A stretch of 64,000 nt of DNA from Bifidobacterium actinocoloniiforme DSM 22766 (GCF_001263395.1 NZ_CP011786.1:1054001-1118000); one strand, 5' to 3'. Positions 1 through 9,456 are shown, counted from the first letter of the stretch. Notes: generated by a model not told the origin, from the sequence alone. Numbers and translations: made by a program.

Positions 1-1631
1 ATGTCGGACATGGCGCGGCCCAGCTGCTCCTGGGGCAGCTCCAGCCGGAAGGAGTACCAGGGCTCCAGCAGGACATTGCGGGCGTGCATCAGCCCCTGGC
101 GAACGGCCCGGTAGGTGGCCTGGCGGAAGTCGCCGCCCTCGGTGTGCTTCTCATGGCCCCGGGCGGCGACCAGGGTGATCCGCATGTCCGTTATCGGAGA
201 GCCGGTGAGGACGCCCAGGTGCTCCTTTTCGCGCAAGTGGCCCAGAATCAGCCGCTGCCAGTTGCCCGGAAGGTCATCCAGGCTGACCGCTGAAGCGAAA
301 GCCAGCCCGGACCCAGGCTCGGACGGCTCCATGAGAAGGTGGACCTCGGCGTAGTGGCGCAGGGGCTCGAAGTGGCCAACGCCCTCGACCGGCGCGGCGA
401 TGGTCTCCTTGTAGAGAATCGACCCGGGCCCGAAGTCCACTTCGAGGCCGAACCGTTCCTTAAGCTCCTCTCGAACCACCTCCAGCTGGACCTTGCCCAT
501 CAGCTGCAGGCGCACCTGCCCCAGCCGCTCCACCCAGCGCACGCGCAGGAGCGGGTCCTCGTCCGCCAGCAGGCGCAGGGCGGCAAGCACCTGGTGAATA
601 TTCGCCTCCCCGGGCAGGACGGTGTAGGTCAGCACAGACTCTGACAGCGGTTTAACGCCGTCGCCCTGCGCCCCCAGCCCCTCGCCCGGATGGGTCGTGT
701 CCAACCCCGTCAAAGCGCAGACCATCCCGGCTTGAGCGTGGTTCACCAGGCTGAACCTAGCTCCGGAGTACAGGCGGATTTGGTCCACTTTCTCATTCGC
801 GTCCCGCGCCGCGCCGGTCAGCATGGCTTTGACCGCCAGATCCCCTCCGGTGACTTTGATCCAGGTCAGTCGGCCACCGTCTTTGTCATGGGAGATCTTG
901 AAGACCCTCGCTCCGAAATCCAGCCCTCGATCAGGTTCCCGGGTGTACCGGCCCAGTCCTTCCAGCAAATCCTGAACGCCGTCCAAGCGCAGGGCGGAGC
1001 CAAAATAGACCGGGAACAGCCGCCGGCGGGCAATCAAGTCCCGCATCCGCCCATCGCTGACCCGTCCCTGCTCCAGGAACTCCTCAAGGGCCGCCTCGCT
1101 TAAGAGGGCCGTCTCCTCCAGGCGCGCGGGGTCAGCGCCGGCGGAGCAATCCACAAAGCCCTTCCCCAACCGCTTGCCCAACTGCTCCAGGAGGGCTTGG
1201 CGGCCGGCCTGGGGCGCATCCATCTTGTTGACGAAAACGAAGACAGGCAGCTTGTACCGCTCCAGAAGTCGCCAAAGGGTCTGTTCCTGGCCGCGGACCC
1301 CGTCGGGGGCCGAGACCACCAGGATGGCGTAGTCCAGGACTCCTAGGGTGCGCTCCATTTCGGCGGAGAAATCAGCGTGCCCGGGGGTGTCCAGCAGGGT
1401 CATGGCCAAGTCGCCATGCTCCAGAAGGGCTTGCTTGGCAAAGATCGTGATCCCACGCTCTTTTTCCATGCCGTCGGTGTCCAGGAAGGCATCGCCGTGA
1501 TCCACCCGCCCCAGCTTGCGTATACGCCCGGTCTGGTAGAGCATGGCTTCAGCCAGGGTGGTTTTGCCGGCATCCACATGAGCCAGGATGCCTAAGACGA
1601 TGCGGCGCGGGCGGTCCATCTCCTGGTTCAT
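1..1631 (-). CDS. TetM/TetW-like ribosomal protection GTPase (3' end outside window)
   Basis: Translation-factor GTPase of the EF-G-like ribosomal protection family, which dislodges tetracycline from the ribosome in its resistance members. Seen: G1 motif AHVDAGKTT at residues 17-25, switch region ending in RGITI, G3 DTPGHADF near 81-88 and G4 NKMD at 135-138, followed by about 400 residues of EF-G-like domains. The reading frame is open to the left edge, so the C-terminus is missing. The start codon overlaps the lepB stop (ATGA at 1628-1631), implying translational coupling. Chromosomal, with no mobile genes beside it. Whether it gives resistance or is a core translation factor cannot be told from sequence. 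Confidence 0.85.
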   Translation of the reverse strand, partial: MNQEMDRPRRIVLGILAHVDAGKTTLAEAMLYQTGRIRKLGRVDHGDAFLDTDGMEKERGITIFAKQALLEHGDLAMTLLDTPGHADFSAEMERTLGVLDYAILVVSAPDGVRGQEQTLWRLLERYKLPVFVFVNKMDAPQAGRQALLEQLGKRLGKGFVDCSAGADPARLEETALLSEAALEEFLEQGRVSDGRMRDLIARRRLFPVYFGSALRLDGVQDLLEGLGRYTREPDRGLDFGARVFKISHDKDGGRLTWIKVTGGDLAVKAMLTGAARDANEKVDQIRLYSGARFSLVNHAQAGMVCALTGLDTTHPGEGLGAQGDGVKPLSESVLTYTVLPGEANIHQVLAALRLLADEDPLLRVRWVERLGQVRLQLMGKVQLEVVREELKERFGLEVDFGPGSILYKETIAAPVEGVGHFEPLRHYAEVHLLMEPSEPGSGLAFASAVSLDDLPGNWQRLILGHLREKEHLGVLTGSPITDMRITLVAARGHEKHTEGGDFRQATYRAVRQGLMHARNVLLEPWYSFRLELPQEQLGRAMSD

Positions 1632-2296
1632 AGCCCAGCGAAGATCTCACCCGGCCTGTGGATGGCCCCAAGCCGGTCCAGGGGCCAATAGGTCCAGTTG
1701 GCGATCGCTTCGACCCGCCCCAAGGGCACCTGACCTCCGTTCGCGTCGCTCATATGGAAGCGGGAGTCGGCGGAGTTGGACCGGTTGTCGCCCATGACGA
1801 AAATGCAACCGGGGCGCACCTTGACCGAAAACGGGATTTGCGAGGGCACCGCCCCCGGCATGATGTAGGAAGACTCGTTCAAAGGCTTGCCGTTCACCAC
1901 GACCGAGCCCGACCCATCGGCGGACACGTGGTCGCCGGCCACGCCGATGACCCGCTTAATCAGGTAGTCGTCGCCCGGGCCGGTGTTGAGCCAGCGGTCC
2001 GGGTCGTGGAAAATCACGATGTCGCCCCGTTGGACCCCGCGCAAGCGCGGCTGGAGCTTAGAGGCGACGACCCTGTCGCCTACGTTCAGCGTGGGCTCCA
2101 TCGACTCGGAAGGAATCACGTAGGCTCCAAAGACAAACATCCTCAGCAGGACGACCGCCAGCACGCAGGCGAGGAGCCAAGCAGCATCAGTCAGCAACCT
2201 CCTGCGCAAGGAAGGCTTGCCTGGGTTCGTACGCTGATTGGATTGCTCCTGACCCTCCGCAGGGAGCCGCTCAGGCTTCGCATGATCCCTATCCAC
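1628..2296 (-). CDS. lepB: Signal peptidase I
   Basis: Membrane serine protease that removes signal peptides from secreted proteins. Seen: a basic stretch, one N-terminal membrane segment, the catalytic serine box PSESMEPTL, the general-base lysine in YLIKRVIG, and the C-terminal box MGDNRSNSADSR. About 222 residues. I place the start at a GTG (2294-2296) preceded by AAGGGG. An in-frame ATG at 2369-2371 would add 25 poorly conserved-looking residues. The stop overlaps the start of the downstream TetM-like GTPase. Confidence 0.9.
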   Translation of the reverse strand: MDRDHAKPERLPAEGQEQSNQRTNPGKPSLRRRLLTDAAWLLACVLAVVLLRMFVFGAYVIPSESMEPTLNVGDRVVASKLQPRLRGVQRGDIVIFHDPDRWLNTGPGDDYLIKRVIGVAGDHVSADGSGSVVVNGKPLNESSYIMPGAVPSQIPFSVKVRPGCIFVMGDNRSNSADSRFHMSDANGGQVPLGRVEAIANWTYWPLDRLGAIHRPGEIFAGL

Positions 2297-2435
2297 GCTC
2301 CACCCCTTCCTCCCGCCGCAGGCGCCGCCCCGCCAGCTACTTAAAGACAACCTCAGTGTAATGACCCCCATCTACCGTCTTCCACGGTCCCACAGGGCTC
2401 TCCCTCCGCCCTGCTTGCAGGTCTCGAGCGTGCAC

Positions 2436-3302
2436 CTAGCGCGGACGAAGTTCTCCGTCCCCAGCGCGGACAACCTGGTAGGTCAAATCGTGGATGGCGC
2501 GGCCAGCCACCAGCCCCTTGCGCTCGAAATTGGTCAGGATCCGCCCAGGGAAGCGCGTCGATTCAAGGAAGTCCGCGTGCGGCAGAGCCGCGGCCCGCTC
2601 GGCGGTACCTTTGCCCACGTGCTCGATGGCCAGGCTGACCCGCTCGTCGCCCAGGTTCCTCCAAGCCGGGTCAGCGTCCATGACCTCATGCACGTGCAGG
2701 GCGTAGTCGTCGATGTCGGTGGCGATCCTCCACAGGCCACCGGGCGTCAGAGCCCGGGCCAGGTCAGCGGCCAAGGCGGGTTGAATCAGGCGACGTTTGT
2801 GGTGCTTCATCTTAGGCCAGGGATCAGGGAAGAACGTCCACGCCTCGTCCAGGGCCCCCGGGCCAGCCGCGGAGATGAACTCGGTGGCGTTGGTCCTCGC
2901 CAGGCGCAGGTTGCTCAGGCCCTGCTTGCCCGCCAGGAGCATCGTATGGGCCAGACCAGGCTCGTAGACTTCCAGGGCCAAGTAGTCGCGCTCAGGGTGG
3001 TCGGCCGCCGCCGCAACGACATTCTCCCCCTGGCCGCTGCCGATCTCCAGCGTCAGCGGGGCGCGACGGCCAAAGGCGGTTTCCAGGAAGCCACGGTCCA
3101 CCGTCAGCCCCGGGTCCACACCCAAGCCCGCTGGGGCCTGGTCCAGTTTCAGGAGGTAGGCGGCGGAGTGCTCACTCCAGGCGCGGGCCAGGCGGGCGTC
3201 AAGTTTGCCTGAGCGCCGCATGAATGAGACGATGGTTCTGCGTCCGCGGTCGGCCCCGGCCCGGGTGCGCGCGGCGTTCTCTAGAGTGCTCATCACTACC
3301 AT
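2436..3302 (-). CDS. trmB: tRNA (guanine-N7-)-methyltransferase
   Basis: SAM-dependent enzyme that makes m7G46 in tRNA. Seen: SAM-binding motif [10 protein letters not shown], the family signature [15 protein letters not shown] in mid-protein, and the TDIDDYA motif near the C-terminus. 288 residues from the first ATG. A second in-frame ATG lies three codons later (3291-3293), and neither has a clear Shine-Dalgarno sequence. Divergent from galE across about 150 bp. Confidence 0.92.
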   Translation of the reverse strand: MVVMSTLENAARTRAGADRGRRTIVSFMRRSGKLDARLARAWSEHSAAYLLKLDQAPAGLGVDPGLTVDRGFLETAFGRRAPLTLEIGSGQGENVVAAAADHPERDYLALEVYEPGLAHTMLLAGKQGLSNLRLARTNATEFISAAGPGALDEAWTFFPDPWPKMKHHKRRLIQPALAADLARALTPGGLWRIATDIDDYALHVHEVMDADPAWRNLGDERVSLAIEHVGKGTAERAAALPHADFLESTRFPGRILTNFERKGLVAGRAIHDLTYQVVRAGDGELRPR

Positions 3303-3453
3303 ATATAGCCGAAGGAAGGTATAAGAGGGCCGCCGCCAGCCGGCTCCTCCGGCAAAAGCATCATGCTATACTTTATTTAGAACAAATACAAACAAAAACG
3401 TGCAAAAGCGAACATCCTCTGTCAGGGTGCCCTTTTGCAGGAAGGTGGTAAAA

Positions 3454-4464
3454 ATGTCGGTCCTCGTCACTGGCGGCTGCGGTTACATCGGAGCGCATGT
3501 GGTCCACGCCCTTCACCAAGCCGGACAGGATGTCGTGGTCGTCGACGACCTGAGCTACGGCAAGGCCTCGCGCATCGAGGGCGCCCGCCTGTACGGAGCG
3601 GACATCGCCGCGCCCGGCGCCGACGAGCGCCTGGCCGAAATCATCCGCGACGACAACGTGGACTCAATCATCCACTTCGCCGCCCGCAAGCAGGTGGGCG
3701 AATCGGTCGCCAAGCCCCTGTGGTACTACCAGCAGAACGTGAACGGCATGCTCAACGTCCTGAAGGCCATGTCCACCACCGACGCCAAGAAGCTGGTCTT
3801 CTCCTCCTCCGCCTCCACCTACGGCGAGCCTCCGGTCTCGGTCGTGCCCGAGGACGTGCAGCCGATGGTGCCGATTAACCCTTATGGGCAGACCAAGCTC
3901 TTCGGCGAGTGGATGGCCCGGGCCTGCGAGCAGCCATTCGGCATCCGCTTCTGCGCGCTGCGCTACTTCAATGTGGCCGGTTGCGGCCCCGTCGAGCTGG
4001 AGGACCCGGCCATCCTGAACCTGATCCCCATGCTCTTCGACCGCCTGAAGCAGGGCAAGGCGCCAGCCATCTTCGGCGACGACTACCCCACGCCTGACGG
4101 GACCTGCATCCGCGATTACATCCACATCACCGACCTGGCGGACGCCCACCTGGCGGCGCTCGCCTACCTGGACCGGGACCAGCGCAGGTACGACGCCTTC
4201 AACGTCGGCACCGGCAAAGGCACCTCGGTGCGACAAATCGTGGACGAGGTCAAGAAAGTCACCGGACTGCCCTTCAAGGAGGCCATCGAGCCACGGCGAC
4301 CCGGCGACCCGGCCCAGCTCATCGGCTCGCCCAAGCGAATCAACGAGGAGATGGGTTGGCACGCCCGGTTCGACGTGGAAGACATCGTCGAGTCCGCCTG
4401 GAAGGCATGGCAGGCCAACCCCGACCACCACATCGATACGGACGCTTGGAAGCAGACCAACTGA
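3454..4464 (+). CDS. galE: UDP-glucose 4-epimerase
   Basis: Extended SDR enzyme interconverting UDP-glucose and UDP-galactose (Leloir pathway). Seen: N-terminal NAD-binding motif GGCGYIGAHV directly after the start, a serine-rich strand (VFSSSASTYG), the catalytic pair in NPYGQTK, and the substrate-binding RYFNVAG region. 336 residues. The start is fixed by GGAAGGTGG at 3440-3448 and by the family N-terminus. It is followed by a strong terminator and stands as a single gene. Pgm and ManA elsewhere in the window belong to the same sugar network. Confidence 0.95.
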   Translation: MSVLVTGGCGYIGAHVVHALHQAGQDVVVVDDLSYGKASRIEGARLYGADIAAPGADERLAEIIRDDNVDSIIHFAARKQVGESVAKPLWYYQQNVNGMLNVLKAMSTTDAKKLVFSSSASTYGEPPVSVVPEDVQPMVPINPYGQTKLFGEWMARACEQPFGIRFCALRYFNVAGCGPVELEDPAILNLIPMLFDRLKQGKAPAIFGDDYPTPDGTCIRDYIHITDLADAHLAALAYLDRDQRRYDAFNVGTGKGTSVRQIVDEVKKVTGLPFKEAIEPRRPGDPAQLIGSPKRINEEMGWHARFDVEDIVESAWKAWQANPDHHIDTDAWKQTN

Positions 4465-4489
4465 TTTCCTGACCCTGCCCCTCCACTAG

Positions 4490-4524
4490 CCCCGGTGCGC
4501 GAGCCGCCTCGCCACCGGGGTTTT
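4490..4524 (+). terminator. Rho-independent terminator after galE
   Basis: Stem CCCCGGTG (4490-4497) pairs with CACCGGGG (4513-4520), followed by TTTT. It lies 25 bp after the galE stop. Confidence 0.8.
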
Positions 4525-4549
4525 ACCGACCCAGGCCTAATCTGAAAGT

Positions 4550-5026
4550 ATGAGCAACGATTGGCGCAACCAGCCGCAAACCCCCTACAGCCAAGACCCC
4601 TACCCGGCCCAGTACGGCCAGCCCCAGAACCCGCAAGGCGGCCAGGGGGCCATGCCTACCGATCCCGCCAACCCCTACCTGGTCCCCACCCAGCCTCCCT
4701 ATGGCCAGGCGTACAGCTCCATGTCACCGGCGACGCGGACGAGCGGCGTAGCGATCGCAGGCTTCATTCTTTCCTTCATCCTGCCCCTGGCCGGATTAAT
4801 CGTCTCGATCATCGCCTACAGCGAGAGCAAGCGCAAACCCGACCAGAAGAGCGGCATGGCGATCGCCGGCGTCATCATCTCAGCCGTTGGCCTGGTCTTG
4901 CGGTTCATCGTCCTGCTTTTCGTCTTCATGACGGTCCAATCCCTATCCGAATTCAGCCACGGCGGCTACCATTCCGACAGCATCACGGCCATGGCCTGCG
5001 CCGTTCGCGCCAAAGGCGTCCTCTGA
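4550..5026 (+). CDS. DUF4190-type membrane protein
   Basis: 158-residue protein of unknown function. Residues 1-60 are rich in Pro, Gln, Tyr and Asn (repeated PYxxQ-like steps). Two hydrophobic segments follow, separated by a short charged loop (YSESKRKPDQKSGMAIAG), the pattern of the DUF4190 family of small actinobacterial membrane proteins. The tail after the second segment is short. It stands alone after the galE terminator, with the tRNA-Asp promoter next. Confidence 0.7.
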   Translation: MSNDWRNQPQTPYSQDPYPAQYGQPQNPQGGQGAMPTDPANPYLVPTQPPYGQAYSSMSPATRTSGVAIAGFILSFILPLAGLIVSIIAYSESKRKPDQKSGMAIAGVIISAVGLVLRFIVLLFVFMTVQSLSEFSHGGYHSDSITAMACAVRAKGVL

Positions 5027-5094
5027 CCTCAAGGCCCGGCAAGGCTGGCCCGCCAAGGCAGCGGGCAGCGCCACGAGCGCGACGCGCCGTAGGC

Positions 5095-5122
5095 TTGCAT
5101 AAGCGGACAGTTCATGTAAACT
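5095..5122 (+). promoter_or_regulatory. Promoter for tRNA-Asp
   Basis: TTGCAT at 5095-5100 and TAAACT at 5117-5122, spaced 16 bp, placed 26 bp before the tRNA-Asp gene. Prediction by eye. Confidence 0.5.
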
Positions 5123-5148
5123 AATCACTTGGCTGTTAAAGCAGCCAC

Positions 5149-5222
5149 GGCTCCGTAGCTCAGTTGGTTAGAGCGCCGCCCTGTCACGGCGGAGGTCACC
5201 GGTTCAAGTCCGGCCGGAGTCG
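5149..5222 (+). tRNA. tRNA-Asp (GTC)
   Basis: Complete cloverleaf: acceptor GGCTCCG pairs with CGGAGTC at 5215-5221; anticodon stem CCGCC/GGCGG flanks loop CTGTCAC with anticodon GTC at 5183-5185; T loop GTTCAAG. CCA is not encoded. Confidence 0.95.
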
Positions 5223-5269
5223 CTGGGTTTTCAGCCTTTTCCCGCTGATCCCAAAAATTCGGAAAACAT

Positions 5270-5345
5270 GGCTCTGTAGCTCAGTTGGTAGAGCGAGCGA
5301 CTGAAAATCGCTAGGTCAACGGTTCGATCCCGCTCGGAGCCACCA
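5270..5345 (+). tRNA. tRNA-Phe (GAA)
   Basis: Acceptor GGCTCTG pairs with CGGAGCC at 5335-5341. The anticodon loop CTGAAAA carries GAA at 5303-5305. The T loop is TTCGATC. The 3' CCA is encoded at 5343-5345. It follows tRNA-Asp after 47 bp, probably in one transcript. Confidence 0.95.
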
Positions 5346-5350
5346 GCAAG

Positions 5351-5384
5351 AACCCCTCCCCCGCAACCATGCAGGAGAGGGGTT
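5351..5384. terminator. Hairpin between tRNA-Phe and the LMW phosphatase gene
   Basis: AACCCCTC (5351-5358) pairs with GAGGGGTT (5377-5384). It lies 6 bp after tRNA-Phe and downstream of the converging phosphatase gene, so it may serve both strands. The T tract is short. Confidence 0.55.
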
Positions 5385-5410
5385 CTGCGCATTCGCGGGC
5401 CCCTCAGCGA

Positions 5411-5929
5411 TCACACCCGCTTGAGCACCCAGTCCACGATGTAGGGGGCGGTACGCTCTATCTGGTCGATCGCGAGCTCGAAATCCTGGGGGCCACCGTA
5501 CCAGGGGTCCACCAGGTCCAGGTCGGACTCATGCCCTGGCCGAGGCTGAGGCAAGTCCGGGTCGAAGGAGCGGTAGAGGTGGACGGCCGGGCGCTTATCA
5601 GGGGGCAGGATGCGCAACAAGGCGCGCATGTGGTCGGCGGTCATCGGCAGCAGAAGGTCCGAACGCTCGGCCTCCTCCCGGCTGATCCGGTGGGCGAAAT
5701 GGTCATCCGGCAGGTCATAGCCACGTTCCTTGAGCACCTTCTGGGCCCTGCGGTCGATTGGATTGCCGAACTCCTCGTCGCTGACTCCTGAGGACTCCAC
5801 ACGCACCCGATCGGGATCCGCCCCTCGGTCTTGGAAAAACTTGCGAAGGATAATCTCCGCCATCGGCGAACGGCAAATATTGCCGGTGCACACCGTCATC
5901 ACCACATAGGGCATACGGTCCCCTTGCAT
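5411..5929 (-). CDS. Low molecular weight protein-tyrosine phosphatase
   Basis: Cytosolic phosphotyrosine phosphatase. Seen: P-loop CTGNICRSP near the N-terminus and the C-terminal acid loop DPWYGG. The start is uncertain: ATG at 5927-5929 is preceded by AAGGAGG about 10 bp away, and ATG at 5912-5914 has AGGGGA closer and matches the family N-terminus better. It is the last gene of a thyA-folA-phosphatase run on the minus strand. The physiological substrate is unknown; relatives often act on bacterial tyrosine kinases of polysaccharide export, none of which is seen here. Confidence 0.85.
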   Translation of the reverse strand: MQGDRMPYVVMTVCTGNICRSPMAEIILRKFFQDRGADPDRVRVESSGVSDEEFGNPIDRRAQKVLKERGYDLPDDHFAHRISREEAERSDLLLPMTADHMRALLRILPPDKRPAVHLYRSFDPDLPQPRPGHESDLDLVDPWYGGPQDFELAIDQIERTAPYIVDWVLKRV

Positions 5930-5945
5930 CCTTATGAGGCCTCCT

Positions 5946-6614
5946 TCATCTGACCTTTTCATAGGTGACGTACCGGAAACGCTTGACGCCCCGGTCGCGC
6001 GGATCTACGGCTTGCTGCCAGGACCCCCGCTGACCGACCCTCCAGAAACGGTGGCCCGCCAGTTCGTCCATGTCCGGCGCGAACGTATCCGCGTCCACCT
6101 GCGCGTCCAGCTCCGTCACATAAGCGCGGTCAGCCAGGGAAAGCGCCTCTTGGAAAATGCGGGCACCGCCGATGACCCATATCTCCGAACGGTCGATCCC
6201 ATCTGCGGGTATGGCCTCCTGGCGGGCCATTTCCACCGCGTCCTGCAAGCTCATCATGACCGTTGCGCCGGGCGCCCTGAAGTCAGGGTTGCCGGAGATG
6301 ACGACGTTGTCCCTGCCAGGCAGCGGCTTGGACCCCATGGACTGCCAGGTGAGCCGCCCCATCAGCACAGGGTGGGATATCGTCAGTTCCTTGAAGCGCT
6401 TCATGTCCTCGCTCAGCCGCCAAGGCATCCCCCCTTGGTAGCCAATGGCTCCCCGCTTGCCATCGTTGGCACGGGCTTGGGCCCAAATCAGGTTAATCGA
6501 ACAAGGGTCGGAGAGATTGTCCTCCTCAAACTCCTTGCTTTTATCCCCCAGCAGCCCGGCATGACCGGGCTCGGGTTCGTGATAGCCGCTTTTGCTGCTA
6601 CTGTCATGCTCCAT
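5946..6614 (-). CDS. folA: Dihydrofolate reductase
   Basis: Reduces dihydrofolate to tetrahydrofolate using NADPH. Seen: NLIWAQARANDG at the start of the fold, the GGMPWRLSEDM active-site segment, MGRLTWQSM, the NADPH motif WVIGGARIF and the C-terminal RFRYVTYEK strand. 222 residues, with about 40 charged, probably disordered residues before the fold. The true start could be internal. It lies 53 bp after thyA, so the two dTMP-cycle genes are probably co-transcribed. Confidence 0.92.
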   Translation of the reverse strand: MEHDSSSKSGYHEPEPGHAGLLGDKSKEFEEDNLSDPCSINLIWAQARANDGKRGAIGYQGGMPWRLSEDMKRFKELTISHPVLMGRLTWQSMGSKPLPGRDNVVISGNPDFRAPGATVMMSLQDAVEMARQEAIPADGIDRSEIWVIGGARIFQEALSLADRAYVTELDAQVDADTFAPDMDELAGHRFWRVGQRGSWQQAVDPRDRGVKRFRYVTYEKVR

Positions 6615-6667
6615 AGTGTCGCCATGCTCCTCTATCAGGGATTTGCAACAATATACTACTGACTAGC

Positions 6668-7543
6668 TCAGACCGCCACCGGCGCTTTGATGGTGGGGTG
6701 GTGCCGGTAGTCCAGAATCTTGAAATCCTCGTACTGGTAGTCGAAAATCGACTCGGCCTTGCGCATCTCAAGACGCGGGTAAGGGTAGGGTTCGCGGGAG
6801 AGTTGCTCCAGCACCTGATCGATATGGTTGTCGTACACGTGGCAGTCGCCGCCCGTCCAAACGAATTCGCCAGGTTCCAAGCCCGCCTGCTGGGCCATCA
6901 TCTCAGTCAGCAGGGAGTAAGAGGCGATGTTGAACGGCACGCCCAGGAACATGTCGCAGGAGCGCTGGTAGAGCTGGCATGAGAGCTTGCCGTCGGCCAC
7001 GTAGAACTGGAAGAGCGCGTGGCAGGGAGGCAGGGCCATCTGGTCGATTTCAGCCGGGTTCCAGGCGGTAACGATAATGCGCCGGGAGTCGGGATTGCGC
7101 TTGATCAGGTCCAAAGCCTTGGAGATCTGGTCGATCGTACGGCTGGGGTCCTCTGGGGTGGGGGCGGGCCAGGAACGCCATTGAACGCCGTATACAGGCC
7201 CTAACTCGCCGGTTTCGGAATCGGCCCACTCATCCCAGATATGCACGCCGCGCTCCTGCAGCCAGCGGACGTTGGAGGAACCCTTAAGGAACCAGAGCAG
7301 CTCGTAAGCCAGCCCCTTAAAGAAGACGGTCTTTGTGGTCAGCAGGGGGAAGCTCGAGGACAGGTCGAAGCGCATCTGCTGGCCGAACAGGGAAATCGTG
7401 CCGGTACCGGTGCGGTCGGACTTCAAATGGCCCTCGCGCAGGATTTTACGGACCAAATCCTCATAAGGAGTAGGGATGTCGGTCTCGGGACGTTGTGGAA
7501 TGCGGGTGCGAATCTCTGCGAGCTGCTGCTGAGTCAAAGCCAT
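6668..7543 (-). CDS. thyA: Thymidylate synthase
   Basis: Makes dTMP from dUMP using methylene-tetrahydrofolate, giving dihydrofolate that FolA recycles. Seen: the arginine segment SDRTGTGT, catalytic cysteine in [13 protein letters not shown], the signature [13 protein letters not shown], and the conserved C-terminal IKAPVAV. 291 residues from MALTQQQL. The frame stays open 62 codons upstream, but that stretch looks noncoding and the chosen ATG matches the family. First gene of thyA-folA-phosphatase. Confidence 0.95.
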   Translation of the reverse strand: MALTQQQLAEIRTRIPQRPETDIPTPYEDLVRKILREGHLKSDRTGTGTISLFGQQMRFDLSSSFPLLTTKTVFFKGLAYELLWFLKGSSNVRWLQERGVHIWDEWADSETGELGPVYGVQWRSWPAPTPEDPSRTIDQISKALDLIKRNPDSRRIIVTAWNPAEIDQMALPPCHALFQFYVADGKLSCQLYQRSCDMFLGVPFNIASYSLLTEMMAQQAGLEPGEFVWTGGDCHVYDNHIDQVLEQLSREPYPYPRLEMRKAESIFDYQYEDFKILDYRHHPTIKAPVAV

Positions 7544-7741
7544 GCGACCAAGTTTAGCAAGTCCCAATCCGCCTGCATAGGCCCCCAGGCTCGAAGCGGA
7601 TGACCCGGCGCTTGTGAAGGCCTGCGGCGGCTGAGCTTCCTCCCCCGGCTCAATCGGGCGCATCCGCACGGATTCAGACCCATCCGCGCGGCGTTTGGGG
7701 GTAGATTGGATATGTACACACACGAGCATTGAGAGGTAGCT

Positions 7742-8155
7742 ATGGCGAAAAGACTATGGGTTGAGCGTGGCGCCGATGGCGTCTGGGAAGGCCATTCGGA
7801 CGATGGCGCCATGATTAGGTTCGGCCGGGGAGAAGGCCTGTTCACCCCCGGTGATCTCGTACAACTCGCTCTGGCCGGCTGCGCGGGCATGTCCAGCCAG
7901 TTCGCAGTCGAGCGAGCCTTGGGCGAGGGCAAGGGGGCCAAGGTCGTGGTCAACGCCCGCTACAGCGACGATGACGACGCCTTCCTGAGCTTCGATGAGC
8001 AGGTGAACCTGGACGGCTCCGACGCCCACCTGAGCGATGAGGACGCCGACAAGCTGGTCGAGAGGGTCACGCGCCACATTGACAAGTCCTGTACGGTCAA
8101 GCACACCTACGAGCGCGAAACTCCGGTGCGGATGAGCGTCAACGTGCGCCGCTGA
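7742..8155 (+). CDS. OsmC/Ohr family protein
   Basis: 137-residue thiol-dependent hydroperoxide-reductase fold. Seen: the two family cysteines in [11 protein letters not shown] and in [12 protein letters not shown] near the C-terminus, with an acidic segment between them. ATG at 7742 is preceded by GAGAGGTAGC. Predicted cytosolic detoxification of organic peroxides. Divergent from thyA and convergent with the universal stress gene across a strong hairpin. Confidence 0.85.
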   Translation: MAKRLWVERGADGVWEGHSDDGAMIRFGRGEGLFTPGDLVQLALAGCAGMSSQFAVERALGEGKGAKVVVNARYSDDDDAFLSFDEQVNLDGSDAHLSDEDADKLVERVTRHIDKSCTVKHTYERETPVRMSVNVRR

Positions 8156-8198
8156 GCACACCGACGGAGCCGGGCTTACCCTCGGCACTCGGACGCGA

Positions 8199-8244
8199 GA
8201 GGGGCCGTCCGCCACCAGTTTGAACAGGTGGCGGACGGCCCCTC
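8199..8244. terminator. Bidirectional terminator, 18-bp perfect stem
   Basis: An 18-bp perfect stem (8199-8216 with 8227-8244) with a 10-nt loop sits between two converging genes, osmC-like (+) and uspA-like (-). Confidence 0.8.
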
Positions 8245-8268
8245 GCCGTTGTCGCCTCAGTCGGGCGA

Positions 8269-9324
8269 CTAGTCCTGATCGTCGTGCAGCGGGTCGATGG
8301 CGGACTCGATGTCCTCCACCCCCTTGGCCTTAGCGACCGAGACCTCCTTCACCCCGTTGATGTCCTCCAGGGTCGGGGTCTCACCCTCCTCAGCGCTGAA
8401 GGTAGCCGTCTCAAGCTCGGACTCGCTGGCCTCCACGTATTTACGGGGCACCACATAGACCGGGGAGACCGCATGCTGGAGGAGGCCCTGACTGGTCGAG
8501 CCAAGCAGAAGGCCAGTGAAGCCGCCACGGCCGCGGGACCCGACGACGACCACGTCGTGATCCCTGCTGGCTTGGGTCAGGGCCTCAACCGCTGAGCCCG
8601 GCACGACCTTCTTGTCGATCTTCAGGCCCGGATACGTCTGCTGGAGGGGCTGGATACGGTCATCCAAGTCCTCCAGGTAGGAGTCCATCACACTCTTCTC
8701 CTCGGCCGAACCCGTGCCGGTCAGGCCGGAGATGTTCGGCACTGCGGAAATCACGTCAAGAGTGGCGTCCCAGTTAGCGGCGAACTCCGCCGCGATCTGA
8801 AGGGCTTTGAGACCCCACTTGGACTCGTCAGAGCCGACGGCCACTTTCCTGATCTGGTTGTTCAAGTGCATGAGATTGCCGTCGTCATCGGTGTAGGGCA
8901 CCACTACGATCGGGCAGTAAGCGTACGCGGGCAGGGAGGAGGATGTGGTGCCCAACAGGCGCTCGGCCAAGCCCCCCTTGCCACGGTTGCCGATGACAAT
9001 CAGGTTGTAGTTGCGGCTCAGCTCCACGAACACCGAGGAGGGGTCACCGGTCACAATCAGCGTGACGGCCTCGACGCCCTGCTCATCCGCTATGGCCTTG
9101 GCCTTCGATAGAATCTCCTGCGCGTCCGAATGGGCGGCCGCGTCATCGCCCATCGTCGTGTAGGTAGCGTCGAAGGACACGGCTGCGTACGAGGGCAGCG
9201 AATACGCGCACACGATTTGCAGGGTCAGCCCGGCGTGCTTGGCGTAGTTAGCCGCCCACCAGGTGGCCTTGTAGCTGGCGTCCGACCCATCCACACCAAC
9301 CAGAATCGCCTTGTCGTTGATCAT
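8269..9324 (-). CDS. Tandem universal stress protein
   Basis: 351 residues with two UspA domains. Domain 1 begins ILVGVDGSDAS and ends with the ATP-binding loop VIGNRGKGGLAERLLGTTSSSL. Domain 2 begins VAVGSDESKWG and carries VVGSRGRGGFTGLLLGSTSQGL. Both keep the G-x2-G-x9-G(S/T) ATP motif. An acidic tail of about 55 residues follows domain 2. The start is set by GAGGAGG five bases before ATG 9322-9324; an earlier ATG seven codons upstream lies before this site. Likely an ATP-binding stress or dormancy protein. Confidence 0.9.
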   Translation of the reverse strand: MINDKAILVGVDGSDASYKATWWAANYAKHAGLTLQIVCAYSLPSYAAVSFDATYTTMGDDAAAHSDAQEILSKAKAIADEQGVEAVTLIVTGDPSSVFVELSRNYNLIVIGNRGKGGLAERLLGTTSSSLPAYAYCPIVVVPYTDDDGNLMHLNNQIRKVAVGSDESKWGLKALQIAAEFAANWDATLDVISAVPNISGLTGTGSAEEKSVMDSYLEDLDDRIQPLQQTYPGLKIDKKVVPGSAVEALTQASRDHDVVVVGSRGRGGFTGLLLGSTSQGLLQHAVSPVYVVPRKYVEASESELETATFSAEEGETPTLEDINGVKEVSVAKAKGVEDIESAIDPLHDDQD

Positions 9325-9456
9325 AACGACCTCCTCATGACTCACGGGGCCAGGCCAATGGACCTCGCCTCTATCTTGCCTTAAGAATATCGCACCAGGA
9401 GCAGCCGATAATCCGGTTCATCCTCGTGGCGTTTCGTCCATCTTCGTCCAGACATA

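Noticed and set aside
1-1631. Mobile tetracycline-resistance element
   Set aside because: The gene is coupled to lepB and no transposase, integrase or repeats are visible in the window.
2361-3212. 283-codon open frame antisense to trmB
   Set aside because: Shadow of trmB, no recognisable domain.
4561-5124. Second frame within the DUF4190-type gene
   Set aside because: Arg/Pro-rich shadow; the other frame has proper membrane helices and a family match.
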